Source of the DNA: Pseudofrankia saprophytica
Lineage (GTDB): Bacteria > Actinomycetota > Actinomycetes > Frankiales > Frankiaceae
Direction: 5' to 3'
Length of the DNA stretch: 64,000 bases
Assembly (NCBI RefSeq): GCF_000235425.2
Contig: NZ_KI912266.1
Location: 994,405-1,058,404 of the forward strand
The notes beneath the pieces were generated by a model, which saw nothing but the letters and a program-made list of their open reading frames with translations, did no database searches and had not been told where the DNA came from. A program made the translations under genes and the position numbers. This document shows positions 1 to 8,166 of the stretch, piece after piece (the first letter of the stretch is position 1; every line of letters begins with the position of its first letter).

Positions 1-46
1 CGGGTCACGCGGGGCGGGTCGCGTTGGCCCATCCCCGCCGCCGCCA

Positions 47-277
47 TCAGTGGCAGCCGCAGCCGCCGCCGCAGCAGCCCCCACCGCCGGCGGTGGGGAT
101 GGGAGCGCGCATGGGCGCGGACACGCCCCGGGAGACCGCCACCGCGGCGAAGACACGGGAGGTCTCGGCGTGACCGGCGGGGCAGGACACGGCCGAGGCC
201 GGCGCGTCCTCGTGGATGCCGCGCCGCACCTCGAAGGAGGTGTCGCAGACCCGGCAGCGGTAGTCGTATCTCGGCAT
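47..277 (-). CDS. FmdB-type zinc-ribbon protein
   Basis: This 76-residue protein is an FmdB-type putative regulatory zinc-ribbon protein. The N-terminus MPRYDYRCRVC is the family signature, with a CxxC knuckle at C8/C11. The second knuckle reads C32-P-A-G-H36, so a His may replace one Cys. The extreme C-terminus is a Gly/Cys run ending in CGCH, which is common in actinobacterial members and may bind metal. Family members are small cytosolic proteins of uncertain function, often called regulators of formamidase or amidase genes. No amidase gene is present in this window, so no partner can be assigned. Confidence 0.85.
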   Translation of the reverse strand: MPRYDYRCRVCDTSFEVRRGIHEDAPASAVSCPAGHAETSRVFAAVAVSRGVSAPMRAPIPTAGGGGCCGGGCGCH

Positions 278-386
278 AGCCAGAGGATAAGAAGTCCTCG
301 CCCCGTCACGCGGCGAAACGGCGCCCGCCGGCCGAGGAGGGCGCCCCCGGCTTCAGCGGGGATCCTGGGCCGGCACGGCAACGGCT

Positions 387-1001
387 CTATTTGCCGGCGG
401 TCCCGCGATCGGTGGTGCGCCCGTCGGCGCGGTCCGCCGTCCGGGCGCGGGGACGGTTCACCACGATGGCCGCGATCGGGGGGATCACCATCGCGACCAG
501 GGCCATGGCCACCGCCGCCGGTACCGAGACCGGTCGCACGACCGTGCCGGCCAGGATGAACAGGGTGAGAGCGACGCCCATCATCGCCAGGTAGCCGCGC
601 CGCGCGGCCCGGCTCACTCCGGGGAAGCCCCCCAGCGAGCCGGGACGATCACCCGACGGTCGGTGCCGGCCGACGGCGTCTCCCCTGGCCGGCGCGCCGC
701 CGGCCGTGCCACCGGGCCAGCCTGACGTGTCCGAGCCTGCTGGGAAGCCCTGCCGTGGCGCCGTCGTGCTTCCGCCGGCAGTGACGGTGCCACCGGCGGC
801 GACGTAGTGGTCATAGGCGGAGCGGCGAGCGGGGTCGGCGAGGATCTGGTAGGCGAGGGTGATCCGTTCGAAGGCTGCCGCCGAGCCACCGGCGTCCGGG
901 TGCAGCACGCGCGCGCCGCGCCGGTAGGCCGCTCTGATCTCGTCGAGAGTCGCGGCCTGGGACACGCCGAGCAGGTCGTACAACGACGTCCGCCTGGCCA
1001 T
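387..1001 (-). CDS. J-domain protein with two membrane helices
   Basis: The first 70 residues form a DnaJ-type J domain with the HPD motif at about residues 34-36 and the usual YDLLGV start. J domains stimulate Hsp70 ATPases. A Gly/Thr-rich linker follows. Residues about 130-185 then form two hydrophobic helices that resemble the actinobacterial DUF3099 membrane domain (GYLAMMGV... then a second helix ending near VVNRPRA). The start ATG is preceded by a clear GGAGGGG ribosome-binding site. It lacks the zinc-finger and substrate domains of true DnaJ, so it is a membrane-tethered co-chaperone candidate. An Hsp70-like protein is encoded 12 kb away, but any link is inference. Confidence 0.85.
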   Translation of the reverse strand: MARRTSLYDLLGVSQAATLDEIRAAYRRGARVLHPDAGGSAAAFERITLAYQILADPARRSAYDHYVAAGGTVTAGGSTTAPRQGFPAGSDTSGWPGGTAGGAPARGDAVGRHRPSGDRPGSLGGFPGVSRAARRGYLAMMGVALTLFILAGTVVRPVSVPAAVAMALVAMVIPPIAAIVVNRPRARTADRADGRTTDRGTAGK

Positions 1002-1308
1002 GCGCCATCCCCTCCCACGCGCATCGCGTCGCCCGTCCGTCGGCCGAACCTCTTCGATCGGCCTCCCCGGTCCCGCCCCCTAAGTTCCTCCACGTCCAAC
1101 ACTCAGGCCGGCTTTTCCCCGAATTGACGCCTCAGGTCTCCCCGAGCGCCGCGGGGGCACTTCCGCTAGTCATGATGGTCCTGGTTGGGCGGTTGCGCCG
1201 GATGCTGTCACGACTGGTGCGATGCTGTACGTGGCGAACCGCCCACTGTCGGACATCAGGTGTGGACAGACAGCGGTGATCCGGACGGGCGCTGAGGTGG
1301 ATGGGGAG

Positions 1309-3291
1309 ATGGCGGACCAGCTGGATGAACGACCACGGTCGGGCGACACGGCTCGCCCTGCCCCAGCGGCCGTCGCCACGGCGACCGACGAGGCCGTCTC
1401 CGACGGCGCCACCAGGTCGGATGGCGACCTCTCGGAGGATGTAGCCGTCACGGACGATGCGGTCGCGGCTGACGGCGACACCCTGGCAGGTGGCGCCGAG
1501 CCGGTCGACGGCGACGGCATCGGCGCGGGCGACGCCGACGTGACGGACGGCGCGGACGCCCACCTGACCGAAGCGGTGGTCGACGGCGAGGCCGCCGGCA
1601 CCGACCCCGCGGCCACAGCGACGGACGCCACGGATCAGGCGCTCGCGACGACCAGCGCGGACGAGACCGCCGAGACGGGCGAGAACGGCGAACCGAGCGC
1701 GGACGCCGACGCCGAGACGTTGCCGGCGACGGCTCCTGACCCGGCGGCCGCCACGGCGATCACGGTTGCGACGGCAGGCACGGCACGGGAGGCGCAGGAG
1801 GACCCCGACACGGTCAGGGAGACCGCCGGGATCCTGACCGAGTTCGCCGAGGTCGTCGGCGACCCGCGAGCGGCCTCGCGCCTCACGATCACCGGGCCGG
1901 TCGACGTCCTGCCGAGCCTCTACCGGGTGACCGCCGCGGCCACGATCTCCGTCGCCGCGGCCGCGCACGGCGCCGCCGAACTGTGGGCCGCGCGGTCGGG
2001 CGAGGACGTCCTGCCGGTCAGCATCGACACGCGGCACGCCGCCGCCGCGTTCCGCAGCGAGCGGCTGCTGCGGATCAGCGGGCGGCCCGCGCCGAGCCCG
2101 TGGGACGCGCTCTCCGGCTACTACCGGGCCGGCGACGGTCGCTGGGTCCAGTTGCACTGCAACCTGCCGCACCACCGGGCCGGGGTGCTGGACCTGCTCC
2201 ACACCCGCGCGGACCCGGCCGCGGTCGCCCGGGCGGTGGCCCGGTACAACGCGGCCGACCTGGAGGCCGAACTCCACGCGATGGGCATGTGTGCCGCCAT
2301 GGCGCGTGAGGAGCGGGACTGGTGGGCGCACCCCGCCGGGCGGGCCGTGGCCGAGCTGCCGCTCACCGAGACCTCGCAGATCGCCGACAGCGCGGCCGCG
2401 CGCGGCGGGCCGTCCGCCGTGAGCCCGCCGAGGGGGACGCGGGCGCCGGCCACGCCCGCCCGGGCGCTGTCCACGCAGGCACAGGCCCGTCCGTCGCCGG
2501 CCCGCCCGGCGGCCGGCCTGCGCGTCCTGGACATGACGAGGGTGATCGCCGGGCCGGTGTGCGCCCGGGTACTGGCCTCGTTCGGGGCTGACGTGCTGCG
2601 GGTCGGCGCCGCGCACCTGCCGGACGCGCGCGCACTGGTGATCGACACGGGCTTCGGCAAGCGGAGCGCCTTCCTCAACCTGCGGGTGGCCTCGGACGCG
2701 CGCCGGTTGCGGGAGCTGGTCACGCAGGCGGACGTCGTGGTGCAGGCCTACCGGCCCAAGGCGCTCGACCGGCTCGGGTTCGGGCCGGAGGCGCTGGCCC
2801 GGATCCGGCCGGGCATCGTCTGCGCGACGATCAGCGCCTATGGCCGGGTCGGCCCGTGGAGCGGGTTGCGCGGCTTCGACAGCCTGGTGCAGACCGCGGC
2901 GGGCATCGCGCTGGCGGGGGCTCGCGCCAGCGGGTCGGACCGGCCGGTGCCGCTGCCCGCGCAGACGCTCGACCACGCCACCGGCTACCTGGCCGCCTAC
3001 GGCGTGCTGGACGCGCTCGCCCGCCGCGAGCGGGAGGGCGGCAGCTGGCATGTGCGGGTCTCGCTCGCGCAGACCGCCCGCTGGCTCACGTCGCTGGGTG
3101 AGCGCGACACCTTCGACCTGGCCGAGCCCAAGGACGGCGACCTCGACTCGTACCGGCGCACGATGCGCAGCGAGTTCGGAGAGCTCTCCTACATTGCGCC
3201 CGCGGGCTCCGTCGGCGGCGCGATTCATGGCTACGACCGTCCGCCGAGCTCCCTCGGCGCGCATCAGGCGGGCTGGGCACCCATCCGCTGA
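1309..3291 (+). CDS. CaiB/BaiF (family III) CoA-transferase with acidic N-terminus
   Basis: The C-terminal part (about residues 400-640) is a family III CoA-transferase. It opens with LRVLDMTRVIAGPVCARVL and carries the catalytic Asp in the motif LDHATG near residue 554. Such enzymes move CoA between carboxylic acids through acyl-aspartyl intermediates. Residues about 165-370 look like a degenerate first copy of the fold. The first 160 or so residues are an Ala/Thr/Asp/Glu-rich low-complexity acidic extension unusual for the family. I chose the ATG at 1309 over an upstream in-frame ATG at 1222 because GAGGTGG sits at the right distance. Substrate cannot be inferred. It stands alone, with no acyl-CoA partner genes adjacent. 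Confidence 0.8.
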   Translation: MADQLDERPRSGDTARPAPAAVATATDEAVSDGATRSDGDLSEDVAVTDDAVAADGDTLAGGAEPVDGDGIGAGDADVTDGADAHLTEAVVDGEAAGTDPAATATDATDQALATTSADETAETGENGEPSADADAETLPATAPDPAAATAITVATAGTAREAQEDPDTVRETAGILTEFAEVVGDPRAASRLTITGPVDVLPSLYRVTAAATISVAAAAHGAAELWAARSGEDVLPVSIDTRHAAAAFRSERLLRISGRPAPSPWDALSGYYRAGDGRWVQLHCNLPHHRAGVLDLLHTRADPAAVARAVARYNAADLEAELHAMGMCAAMAREERDWWAHPAGRAVAELPLTETSQIADSAAARGGPSAVSPPRGTRAPATPARALSTQAQARPSPARPAAGLRVLDMTRVIAGPVCARVLASFGADVLRVGAAHLPDARALVIDTGFGKRSAFLNLRVASDARRLRELVTQADVVVQAYRPKALDRLGFGPEALARIRPGIVCATISAYGRVGPWSGLRGFDSLVQTAAGIALAGARASGSDRPVPLPAQTLDHATGYLAAYGVLDALARREREGGSWHVRVSLAQTARWLTSLGERDTFDLAEPKDGDLDSYRRTMRSEFGELSYIAPAGSVGGAIHGYDRPPSSLGAHQAGWAPIR

Positions 3292-3354
3292 AATGCCGAT
3301 ACGCCGCACTTCTCGACCATTAGGTCCACCAGGCGGCGTATCGGCATTTCAGCG
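3286..3354. terminator. Long perfect inverted repeat at end of CoA-transferase gene
   Basis: Two 22-bp arms (3286-3307 and 3333-3354) are perfect reverse complements, separated by a 25-nt loop. The left arm overlaps the stop codon of the CoA-transferase gene. The position fits a transcription terminator, but there is no T-run, and the length and perfection also fit a palindromic mobile or REP-like element. Confidence 0.75.
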
Positions 3355-3567
3355 TGTGTGAGCGCATAGGCCGGCGGTTTCCCACGCTCAGAGTGGGCGG
3401 GAGTCCTGACCTAAGGCGATCACGCAGCCAGGCCATGGCATTCGACAAACCACGGCTCAGGAAAAGCGGATCAGCCCGAGAAATGCACGCCGCCCTGGGG
3501 GTGGAACGATGCCCCGCGGTACCTCCCGCCGCGCCCGACGGCTGGCAGGCGCATGTCAGGCGCATGT

Positions 3568-3798
3568 TCAGCGCTTGGGTTCGTCGGGGTTGTCGCGGCG
3601 GCGGCGCGCACGCGTGCGCGTGCCGACATCGACCTGGCGCTCCCGTTGCCCGGCCGCCGCGGCGGCACGGTCAGCATAAAGGCGCTGCCTGATCAGATTG
3701 AGGGTCTGCTCCCGCTCCGTCTGATCCAACCCCGCCGCAAGTGTGTGAAACAAACCATCAGAAGCCGGCCGTCGGCCATATTCACTCGTCGCACCCAT
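3568..3798 (-). CDS. Small hypothetical protein, basic C-terminus
   Basis: This is a 76-residue reading frame with a plausible amphipathic helix in the middle (TEREQTLNLIRQRLYADR) and an Arg-rich tail. I do not recognise the family. A weak GGTAGG sits upstream of the ATG. Composition looks more protein-like than the competing frames in this gene-poor region, but no domain supports it. Confidence 0.4.
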   Translation of the reverse strand: MGATSEYGRRPASDGLFHTLAAGLDQTEREQTLNLIRQRLYADRAAAAAGQRERQVDVGTRTRARRRRDNPDEPKR

Positions 3799-3872
3799 AC
3801 CTGAGGACCTACCCGGGTCATTCGACGGCTATTCACCGGGCCCGAGGACGGTTCATGGTCGCCGAGGTCGGT

Positions 3873-4442
3873 TCATGGTCGCCGCGACGGACTCCGGTCG
3901 GGAACCGCCGGCCGCTTCCCCGCCGACGCGCCCACGGCGGCCTCGGGCCTCCTGGCCCCGGCCCGCGCCGCGCCGCCGGGCCGGGCAGGCCGGGCCGCGT
4001 CCGCCCGGACCGCACCAGGACCCATGGCACCAGACGGGGAGGCCGGCGAGGGCAGCGGGAGGCGGGCCGCCGCGCGCCGGCCCCGGCGGGCATCCAGGTA
4101 GCTCCGAGCCCTGTCCCAGGGCAGACGGCCGCCGGCGCCAGGCCCAGCCGGCGACGCGGACCCTCGCCGGCTCACCCTGGCCCGAAGCCGAGGCCACAGG
4201 TCGGCGGCGCCGGTGTCGGCGGGCAGGGCCCAGTCCTCGCCGTAACGCCCGAGGATCAGCCTGGCCGCCACGCACAGCGCCCAGACGCCGAGGACAGCGC
4301 CCACCGCGAGCAGGTCCAGCGCCCCGACCAGCCCGGACAGCACGAGAATGACCACCCCGAGCACCAGGCACACGACCACCAGCCGGCCGACGTCTCGGCG
4401 GCTGGCCGTGGCCCGGTCCCGCACACCCGCGTATCGCTTCAT
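3873..4442 (-). CDS. Two-helix membrane protein, unknown function
   Basis: Starting at the ATG at 4442 (MKRYAGVRDRATASRRDVGR) the protein has a short basic head. It is followed by two closely spaced hydrophobic helices (GRLVVVCLVLGVVILVLSG and LLAVGAVLGVWALCVAARL), then a long Arg/Pro/Ala-rich cytoplasmic-type tail of about 110 residues. A longer in-frame start at 4595 is possible. The helix pair is convincing; the low-complexity tail is less so and could read past the true gene. No function can be assigned. Confidence 0.5.
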   Translation of the reverse strand: MKRYAGVRDRATASRRDVGRLVVVCLVLGVVILVLSGLVGALDLLAVGAVLGVWALCVAARLILGRYGEDWALPADTGAADLWPRLRARVSRRGSASPAGPGAGGRLPWDRARSYLDARRGRRAAARLPLPSPASPSGAMGPGAVRADAARPARPGGAARAGARRPEAAVGASAGKRPAVPDRSPSRRP

Positions 4443-4790
4443 GTGACCGCTCTTGCCCAGCGGCGCGCCCGCTATGTCGACACAGGGACCTTCGGCCCGA
4501 TGTTGCCGCCGCCGCCGAAACCAGATCGCACTCCACCGGTTGGTCGGGTCGGCTCGATGCCCCGCCCATCCGTGCCCTCCATGCTCAGCCGTCATTCTCG
4601 ATGATTCGGCAATGAAGCAGTTGGAAGCCGTCAGAAGCGGTCAGAAGCGGACGACAGTCGGCCGCGGACCCGCCCGTGGGTCGCCGGCTTCAGAGCGCCG
4701 ACGGCCCCACAGACGAGCCGACAGGCTGACATAAAAGATCAAACAGGTAGAACGAAACAACGGTTCACCTAGCCGAGGCCAGCCAAGGAG
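4443..4790. other. Gene-free stretch
   Basis: This interval lies upstream of the two-helix membrane protein and downstream of the DUF2795 gene. It is locally less GC-rich near 4730-4770. I see no convincing coding frame, hairpin or repeat here apart from a short direct duplication (gaagccgtcagaag / gaagcggtcagaag) near 4624-4650. Confidence 0.5.
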
Positions 4791-5207
4791 TCAGTAGCGT
4801 CTGGCCTCGACGTGCGCCCCGTCGTGCAGTGCCCGCCAGAGCTCGCCAAGCGACCCGAACCGCGCCTCCGGCGGTGCCGCCCGCATCTCCTCGACGATGT
4901 GGTCCGGGGCGTTCTGGCCGCGCAGATGCGCCAGCACCTCGGCGCGGTCGGCGGGGAAGACCGCCCGACCGAGCCATCGGGCCAGCTCCGAGCGCTCCTC
5001 GACGTCGGAGAGGGTCATGCCGGAGGGCGCGCTCCCGCGACCGATCCCGTCCTGGCGATCGAGAGCCTCCGGCACGTCGTCCGTGGGCGGCTCGGGCGAC
5101 CTCCACTCGACCGCACGAGGATCCCGCCGCGCCCGGACATATCCACGCACCTCCCCGGCCATCGCCTCATCGAGCTGCGGGCCGTGCTTGGCGCTGCCTC
5201 GATCCAT
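4791..5207 (-). CDS. DUF2795 domain protein
   Basis: The protein has 138 residues. Residues about 73-130 match the actinobacterial DUF2795 family (ELARWLGRAVFPADRAEVLA ... FGSLGELWRAL), a small helical domain of unknown function that is often found in short stand-alone proteins. The acidic linker DDVPEALDRQDG precedes it. The start ATG has GGGAG seven bases upstream. There is no operon context. Confidence 0.85.
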   Translation of the reverse strand: MDRGSAKHGPQLDEAMAGEVRGYVRARRDPRAVEWRSPEPPTDDVPEALDRQDGIGRGSAPSGMTLSDVEERSELARWLGRAVFPADRAEVLAHLRGQNAPDHIVEEMRAAPPEARFGSLGELWRALHDGAHVEARRY

Positions 5208-5924
5208 CGGCTGCTCCCGTCACATCCGGCTGATGCCGACTACCTCGGCCCGGCCCGCTGCCAGGCCACGAGCTGGATCTACCCGGACGGGTATCGGCAA
5301 ATCGTGGAAGAGTCGTCGACGGTGCTGCTGGGCGGTAGATCCGGTGCTCGCGCCGACGTTCCCAGAGCGGCTCACCCCGTCAGGACGATCAGGCATCGTC
5401 GCCTTGTCGCCTGGACGCCAAGAGGGCGGCACTCGGTGTCAAATTGGAGACATCCACTCCGCTTGGGTACTGAAAGCGGAATGTTCGTACATTTTCGGCC
5501 GACACGCCACCTTCTCTGGGGTCGAGGCCCTCTTCTCCGGCGATTCCGCCACAGCACGACCTGATGCGGACGATTATGATCTCAACCCATCAACACAGCG
5601 CGCCGCCGACCGCCGGGCCCGACACCGACCAACTTCCCGTAAGCACCCTGTCCAACCACATCGCAGCCCTCGGAGCGAGTCCGGCCCGTCATATGCCCCT
5701 ACTAGGGACCGCCGGGCCAAGCACCGCCATCAGCCCAGCCCTCAGCGGCCCGAGCCCAGTACCGCCGACCGCTATATGCCTCAACCCGAGACCGCGCCGG
5801 GGTTCCTGCCGGATCGGCGAAGCCGACCTGGTAGGTCCGGGGCGCGAAGCGCCCGATGACGAGGCGCTCCCCGCGCCCCGTCCTAGGTGCCCGAAGCGAA
5901 CGGACGCAGACCCTGAACACGCAG
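5208..5924. other. Gene-poor interval of about 700 bases
   Basis: No frame here looks like a real protein; the long open frames are Arg/Pro/Ser-rich translations without domain resemblance. The interval contains the GCGAAGCC-loop hairpin listed separately at 5805-5835 and would hold the promoters of the DUF2795 gene (leftward) and the MarR gene (rightward). Confidence 0.5.
5805..5835. repeat. Palindromic GCGAAGCC-loop element, copy 1
   Basis: Arms CCTGCCGGATCGGC (5805-5818) and GCCGACCTGGTAGG (5822-5835) flank the triloop GAA. They pair with three mismatches. The same architecture recurs at 12242-12272, 12470-12500 and, in degraded form, at 13204-13225, so this is a dispersed REP-like hairpin family. 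Confidence 0.65.
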
Positions 5925-6464
5925 ATGCTTCCCGACCATTCGGCAGGGAATGGTGGACGGACCACCGTGTCGGAACCGTCCGGAACCGCCGTCGACGGCG
6001 CGGCGGACCTGTCGGCCAACCCAGGGCACCTCGCCCGCCGCCTCCAGCAGGTGATCCACCAGCTGTGGACGGCCTCGGTCTCCACGGAGACCACTCCACC
6101 GCAGTTCGTCGTACTCAACAGCCTGCGGGCGTCGCCCGACATCGACCAGCGGACCCTCGGCGAGCGTGCCTGCCTCGACCGCTCCACGGTCGCCGACGTC
6201 GTGGCCAGGCTCGTCCAGCGCGGGCTGATCCGCCGCGTGCGCGACCCGCACGACGGCCGGCGCAACGTGCTTCGGCTGACGGTGCGCGGAGAGAACACCC
6301 ACACGGAGGTGGCCCAACGCGCCGAGGCGATGAACGAACAGCTGCTGGCCCCGCTGGCCAGCGAGGAGCGGATTGCCCTCGTGTCCCTGCTGGGCCGGGT
6401 CGTCGAGGCGCATCCGATGAGCCGATCCGGCTCCCAGCCGGCGGAACCCGCTGGCGAGACGTAG
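5925..6464 (+). CDS. MarR-family transcriptional regulator
   Basis: This is a winged-helix regulator of about 180 residues. The dimer helix, the HTH ([20 protein letters not shown]) and the wing (RVRDPHDGRRNVLRLT) are all clear, including the family-typical D-x-R-x4-L wing. MarR proteins repress efflux, detoxification or aromatic-catabolic genes and respond to small ligands. Two starts are possible: ATG 5925, or GTG 5967 giving VSEPSGTAVDG. Neither has a strong ribosome-binding site. The convergent neighbour is DoxX, an oxidative-stress or quinone-linked membrane protein. MarR-DoxX neighbourhoods are common, but co-regulation is inference. Confidence 0.85.
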   Translation: MLPDHSAGNGGRTTVSEPSGTAVDGAADLSANPGHLARRLQQVIHQLWTASVSTETTPPQFVVLNSLRASPDIDQRTLGERACLDRSTVADVVARLVQRGLIRRVRDPHDGRRNVLRLTVRGENTHTEVAQRAEAMNEQLLAPLASEERIALVSLLGRVVEAHPMSRSGSQPAEPAGET

Positions 6465-6469
6465 AAACG

Positions 6470-6517
6470 GGGGAAGGGAGCCATCCCACCGGCCTCGGCG
6501 CGACAGCTCCCTTCTCC
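6470..6517. terminator. Hairpin between convergent MarR and doxX genes
   Basis: GGGGAAGGGAGC (6470-6481) pairs with GCTCCCTTCTCC (6506-6517) across a 24-nt loop, with one G-U pair. It lies in the 96-bp gap between two converging genes, so it can serve as a bidirectional terminator. There is no poly-T tract. Confidence 0.6.
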
Positions 6518-6560
6518 GTGCTCGGGCCTCCACGTGCGTACGGCCCGGCCGATACGCGCG

Positions 6561-7115
6561 TTACGCGTCCTGCTTGGCCTGCGCGTCCGTGGTGGCCACG
6601 GGGGCCGGCTTCGGCGACTCGGGGCGCCAGAAGGTGATCAGCAGGCCGGCCGAGCCGACCACGCCCAGCACCAGGGCGATCAAACCGCCAAGCCAGCCGT
6701 CGACGTTGTCATCGATCGTGATCGCGTGGTCGAGCGAGGCGTACCCGGGACCGAACGTCGCGATGGCCAGGCAGACGACCGCGATCATCAGGACGTACTC
6801 GTAGCCCTGGCCCGGCTTGAAGATGAAGAAGCCGTTCTTGCGGTGCGCCGTCATCCCGGCGACGACCATGATGCCGATGATCGCGCCGGCGCTGACCGGC
6901 GTGAGGAACCCGACGGCCAGACCCACACCGGCGGCCAGCTCGATCAGGCCGCTCGCCCAGGCGTGCATGATGCCAGGCTTGAGCCCCATGCTCGCGAACC
7001 AACCCGCGGTGCCCTGGATGCCGCCCGGCCCGAAAATGTGGTTGTAGCCGTGCGCGACGATCGTCAGCCCGACGACGACCCGTAGCACGAGGTCCGCGGT
7101 GTCCGCTGCGGTCAC
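6561..7115 (-). CDS. DoxX family membrane protein
   Basis: The protein has 184 residues with the DoxX four-helix pattern: LVLRVVVGLTIVAHGYNHIFG at the N-terminus, then GLIELAAGVGLAVGFLTPVSAG, a third helix after KNGFF, and a C-terminal helix near residues 140-165. DoxX-like proteins form inner-membrane complexes linked to thiol or quinone redox homeostasis, for example with SseA and SodA in mycobacteria. The GTG start has a GGAG box upstream in AAGGAGAGATCC. It is convergent with the MarR gene. Confidence 0.88.
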   Translation of the reverse strand: MTAADTADLVLRVVVGLTIVAHGYNHIFGPGGIQGTAGWFASMGLKPGIMHAWASGLIELAAGVGLAVGFLTPVSAGAIIGIMVVAGMTAHRKNGFFIFKPGQGYEYVLMIAVVCLAIATFGPGYASLDHAITIDDNVDGWLGGLIALVLGVVGSAGLLITFWRPESPKPAPVATTDAQAKQDA

Positions 7116-7429
7116 GAGGATCTCTCCTTCCCTATGTGGTCAACTGCCTCGCCGGCTCCGCCGCGGCCGGCCGCCTGCCGGTGCGCGAGCCATCGCCGGG
7201 GGGAGCGAACACGACAACACGAGCCCATCAGCCGGGAATCTATAGTTTGTGGGCGCTCACTCGCTCGCCGAAGCCGGGTTTACCCGGGCACGACATGCCC
7301 GTATCACCCCTTCTCCGCCGATTGGCTAGTCGGGAGCTTGGCACACGTCACGCGTCCGGCGCGCCTACCAGCCGCCAGCCATCGCGGATCTCCGAACCGA
7401 CCCCACCGAACCCGGCGGGCGCCAGACCG
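7116..7429. other. Intergenic region upstream of doxX
   Basis: This 314-bp gap should carry the leftward doxX promoter. A short hairpin, CGGGCA-cgaca-TGCCCG, lies near 7286-7302. No convincing coding frame or known operator was seen. Confidence 0.45.
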
Positions 7430-8089
7430 TCACCTGGCCGATCGGTGGGGCATGAGAGCCCCGAGCAGGTCACGGACCTCGTCGTCGGACGTGGCCGCGA
7501 AGTCGTCGTAGAACTGGCCGACGGCCAGGAAGTCGGGTGGGTACAGCGGGCAGACGAGCTCGTCCACCTCGGCGCGCACCGCGTCGGCACCCTCGGGTGA
7601 GGCGACGGGAACGGCCGCCACGAGCCGACTCACCCCGGCCGCCCGGGCGGCACGCGCCGCGGCGACCATCGTCGCGCCGGTGGCCAGGCCGTCATCGACA
7701 AGCACCACCGTCCGGCCGGCGAGCGCCGGCGGCGGGCGGCCGTCCCGGTAGGCGTGCTCGCGGCGCGCGAGTTCCGCCGCCTCCCGGACAACGAGCGCCT
7801 CCACCTCGCCATCGGTCAGACCGAGCCGGCCGACGATCGTCTCGTTGACCACCTTGATCCCGCCGGTCGCGATCGCGCCGAGGGCGAACTCCGGCTGTCT
7901 GGGGGCACCCAGCTTGCGCACCCCGAACGCATCCAGGGGCGCGGACAGCCGACGCGCGACCTCGGCGGCCACCGGAACACCACCGCGCGGCAGGCCGAGC
8001 ACGACCACGGGCTCTCCCTCGGGGACGACGAGAGCCACCCGGTCGGCCAGGGCAAGCCCCGCCGCCCGCCGGTCCGAATAGCCAGCCAT
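7430..8089 (-). CDS. Phosphoribosyltransferase family protein
   Basis: The type I PRTase signature VVLVDDGLATGATM (about residues 128-141) binds the PRPP ribose-phosphate. The N-terminal LGLPRGGVPVAAEVA and the hood segment GAPRQPEFALGAIATGG are those of the stand-alone PRTase family often found beside dienelactone-hydrolase or erythromycin-esterase-like genes. The length of 219 residues is normal for that family. The substrate base is unknown. The ATG is preceded by GGGAG. It lies 77 bp downstream of the DUF3089 gene on the same strand, so an operon is possible, though the spacing is loose. Confidence 0.85.
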   Translation of the reverse strand: MAGYSDRRAAGLALADRVALVVPEGEPVVVLGLPRGGVPVAAEVARRLSAPLDAFGVRKLGAPRQPEFALGAIATGGIKVVNETIVGRLGLTDGEVEALVVREAAELARREHAYRDGRPPPALAGRTVVLVDDGLATGATMVAAARAARAAGVSRLVAAVPVASPEGADAVRAEVDELVCPLYPPDFLAVGQFYDDFAATSDDEVRDLLGALMPHRSAR

Positions 8090-8166
8090 GCCGAACTCCC
8101 TCCCCCCGATCGATCTGCCCGATCCGCCATCCCCTTACCCGCCGATCCGCCTACTCGCTGCGCGCG

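Noticed and set aside
1132-3309. A 725-codon frame antisense to the CoA-transferase
   Set aside because: Arg/Gly/Ala-rich shadow without motifs; the sense strand has the catalytic LDHATG and a ribosome-binding site.
5564-6637. A 357-codon plus-strand frame overlapping the MarR gene
   Set aside because: It reads through the MarR gene in another frame with Arg/Pro-rich low-complexity content and no motifs.
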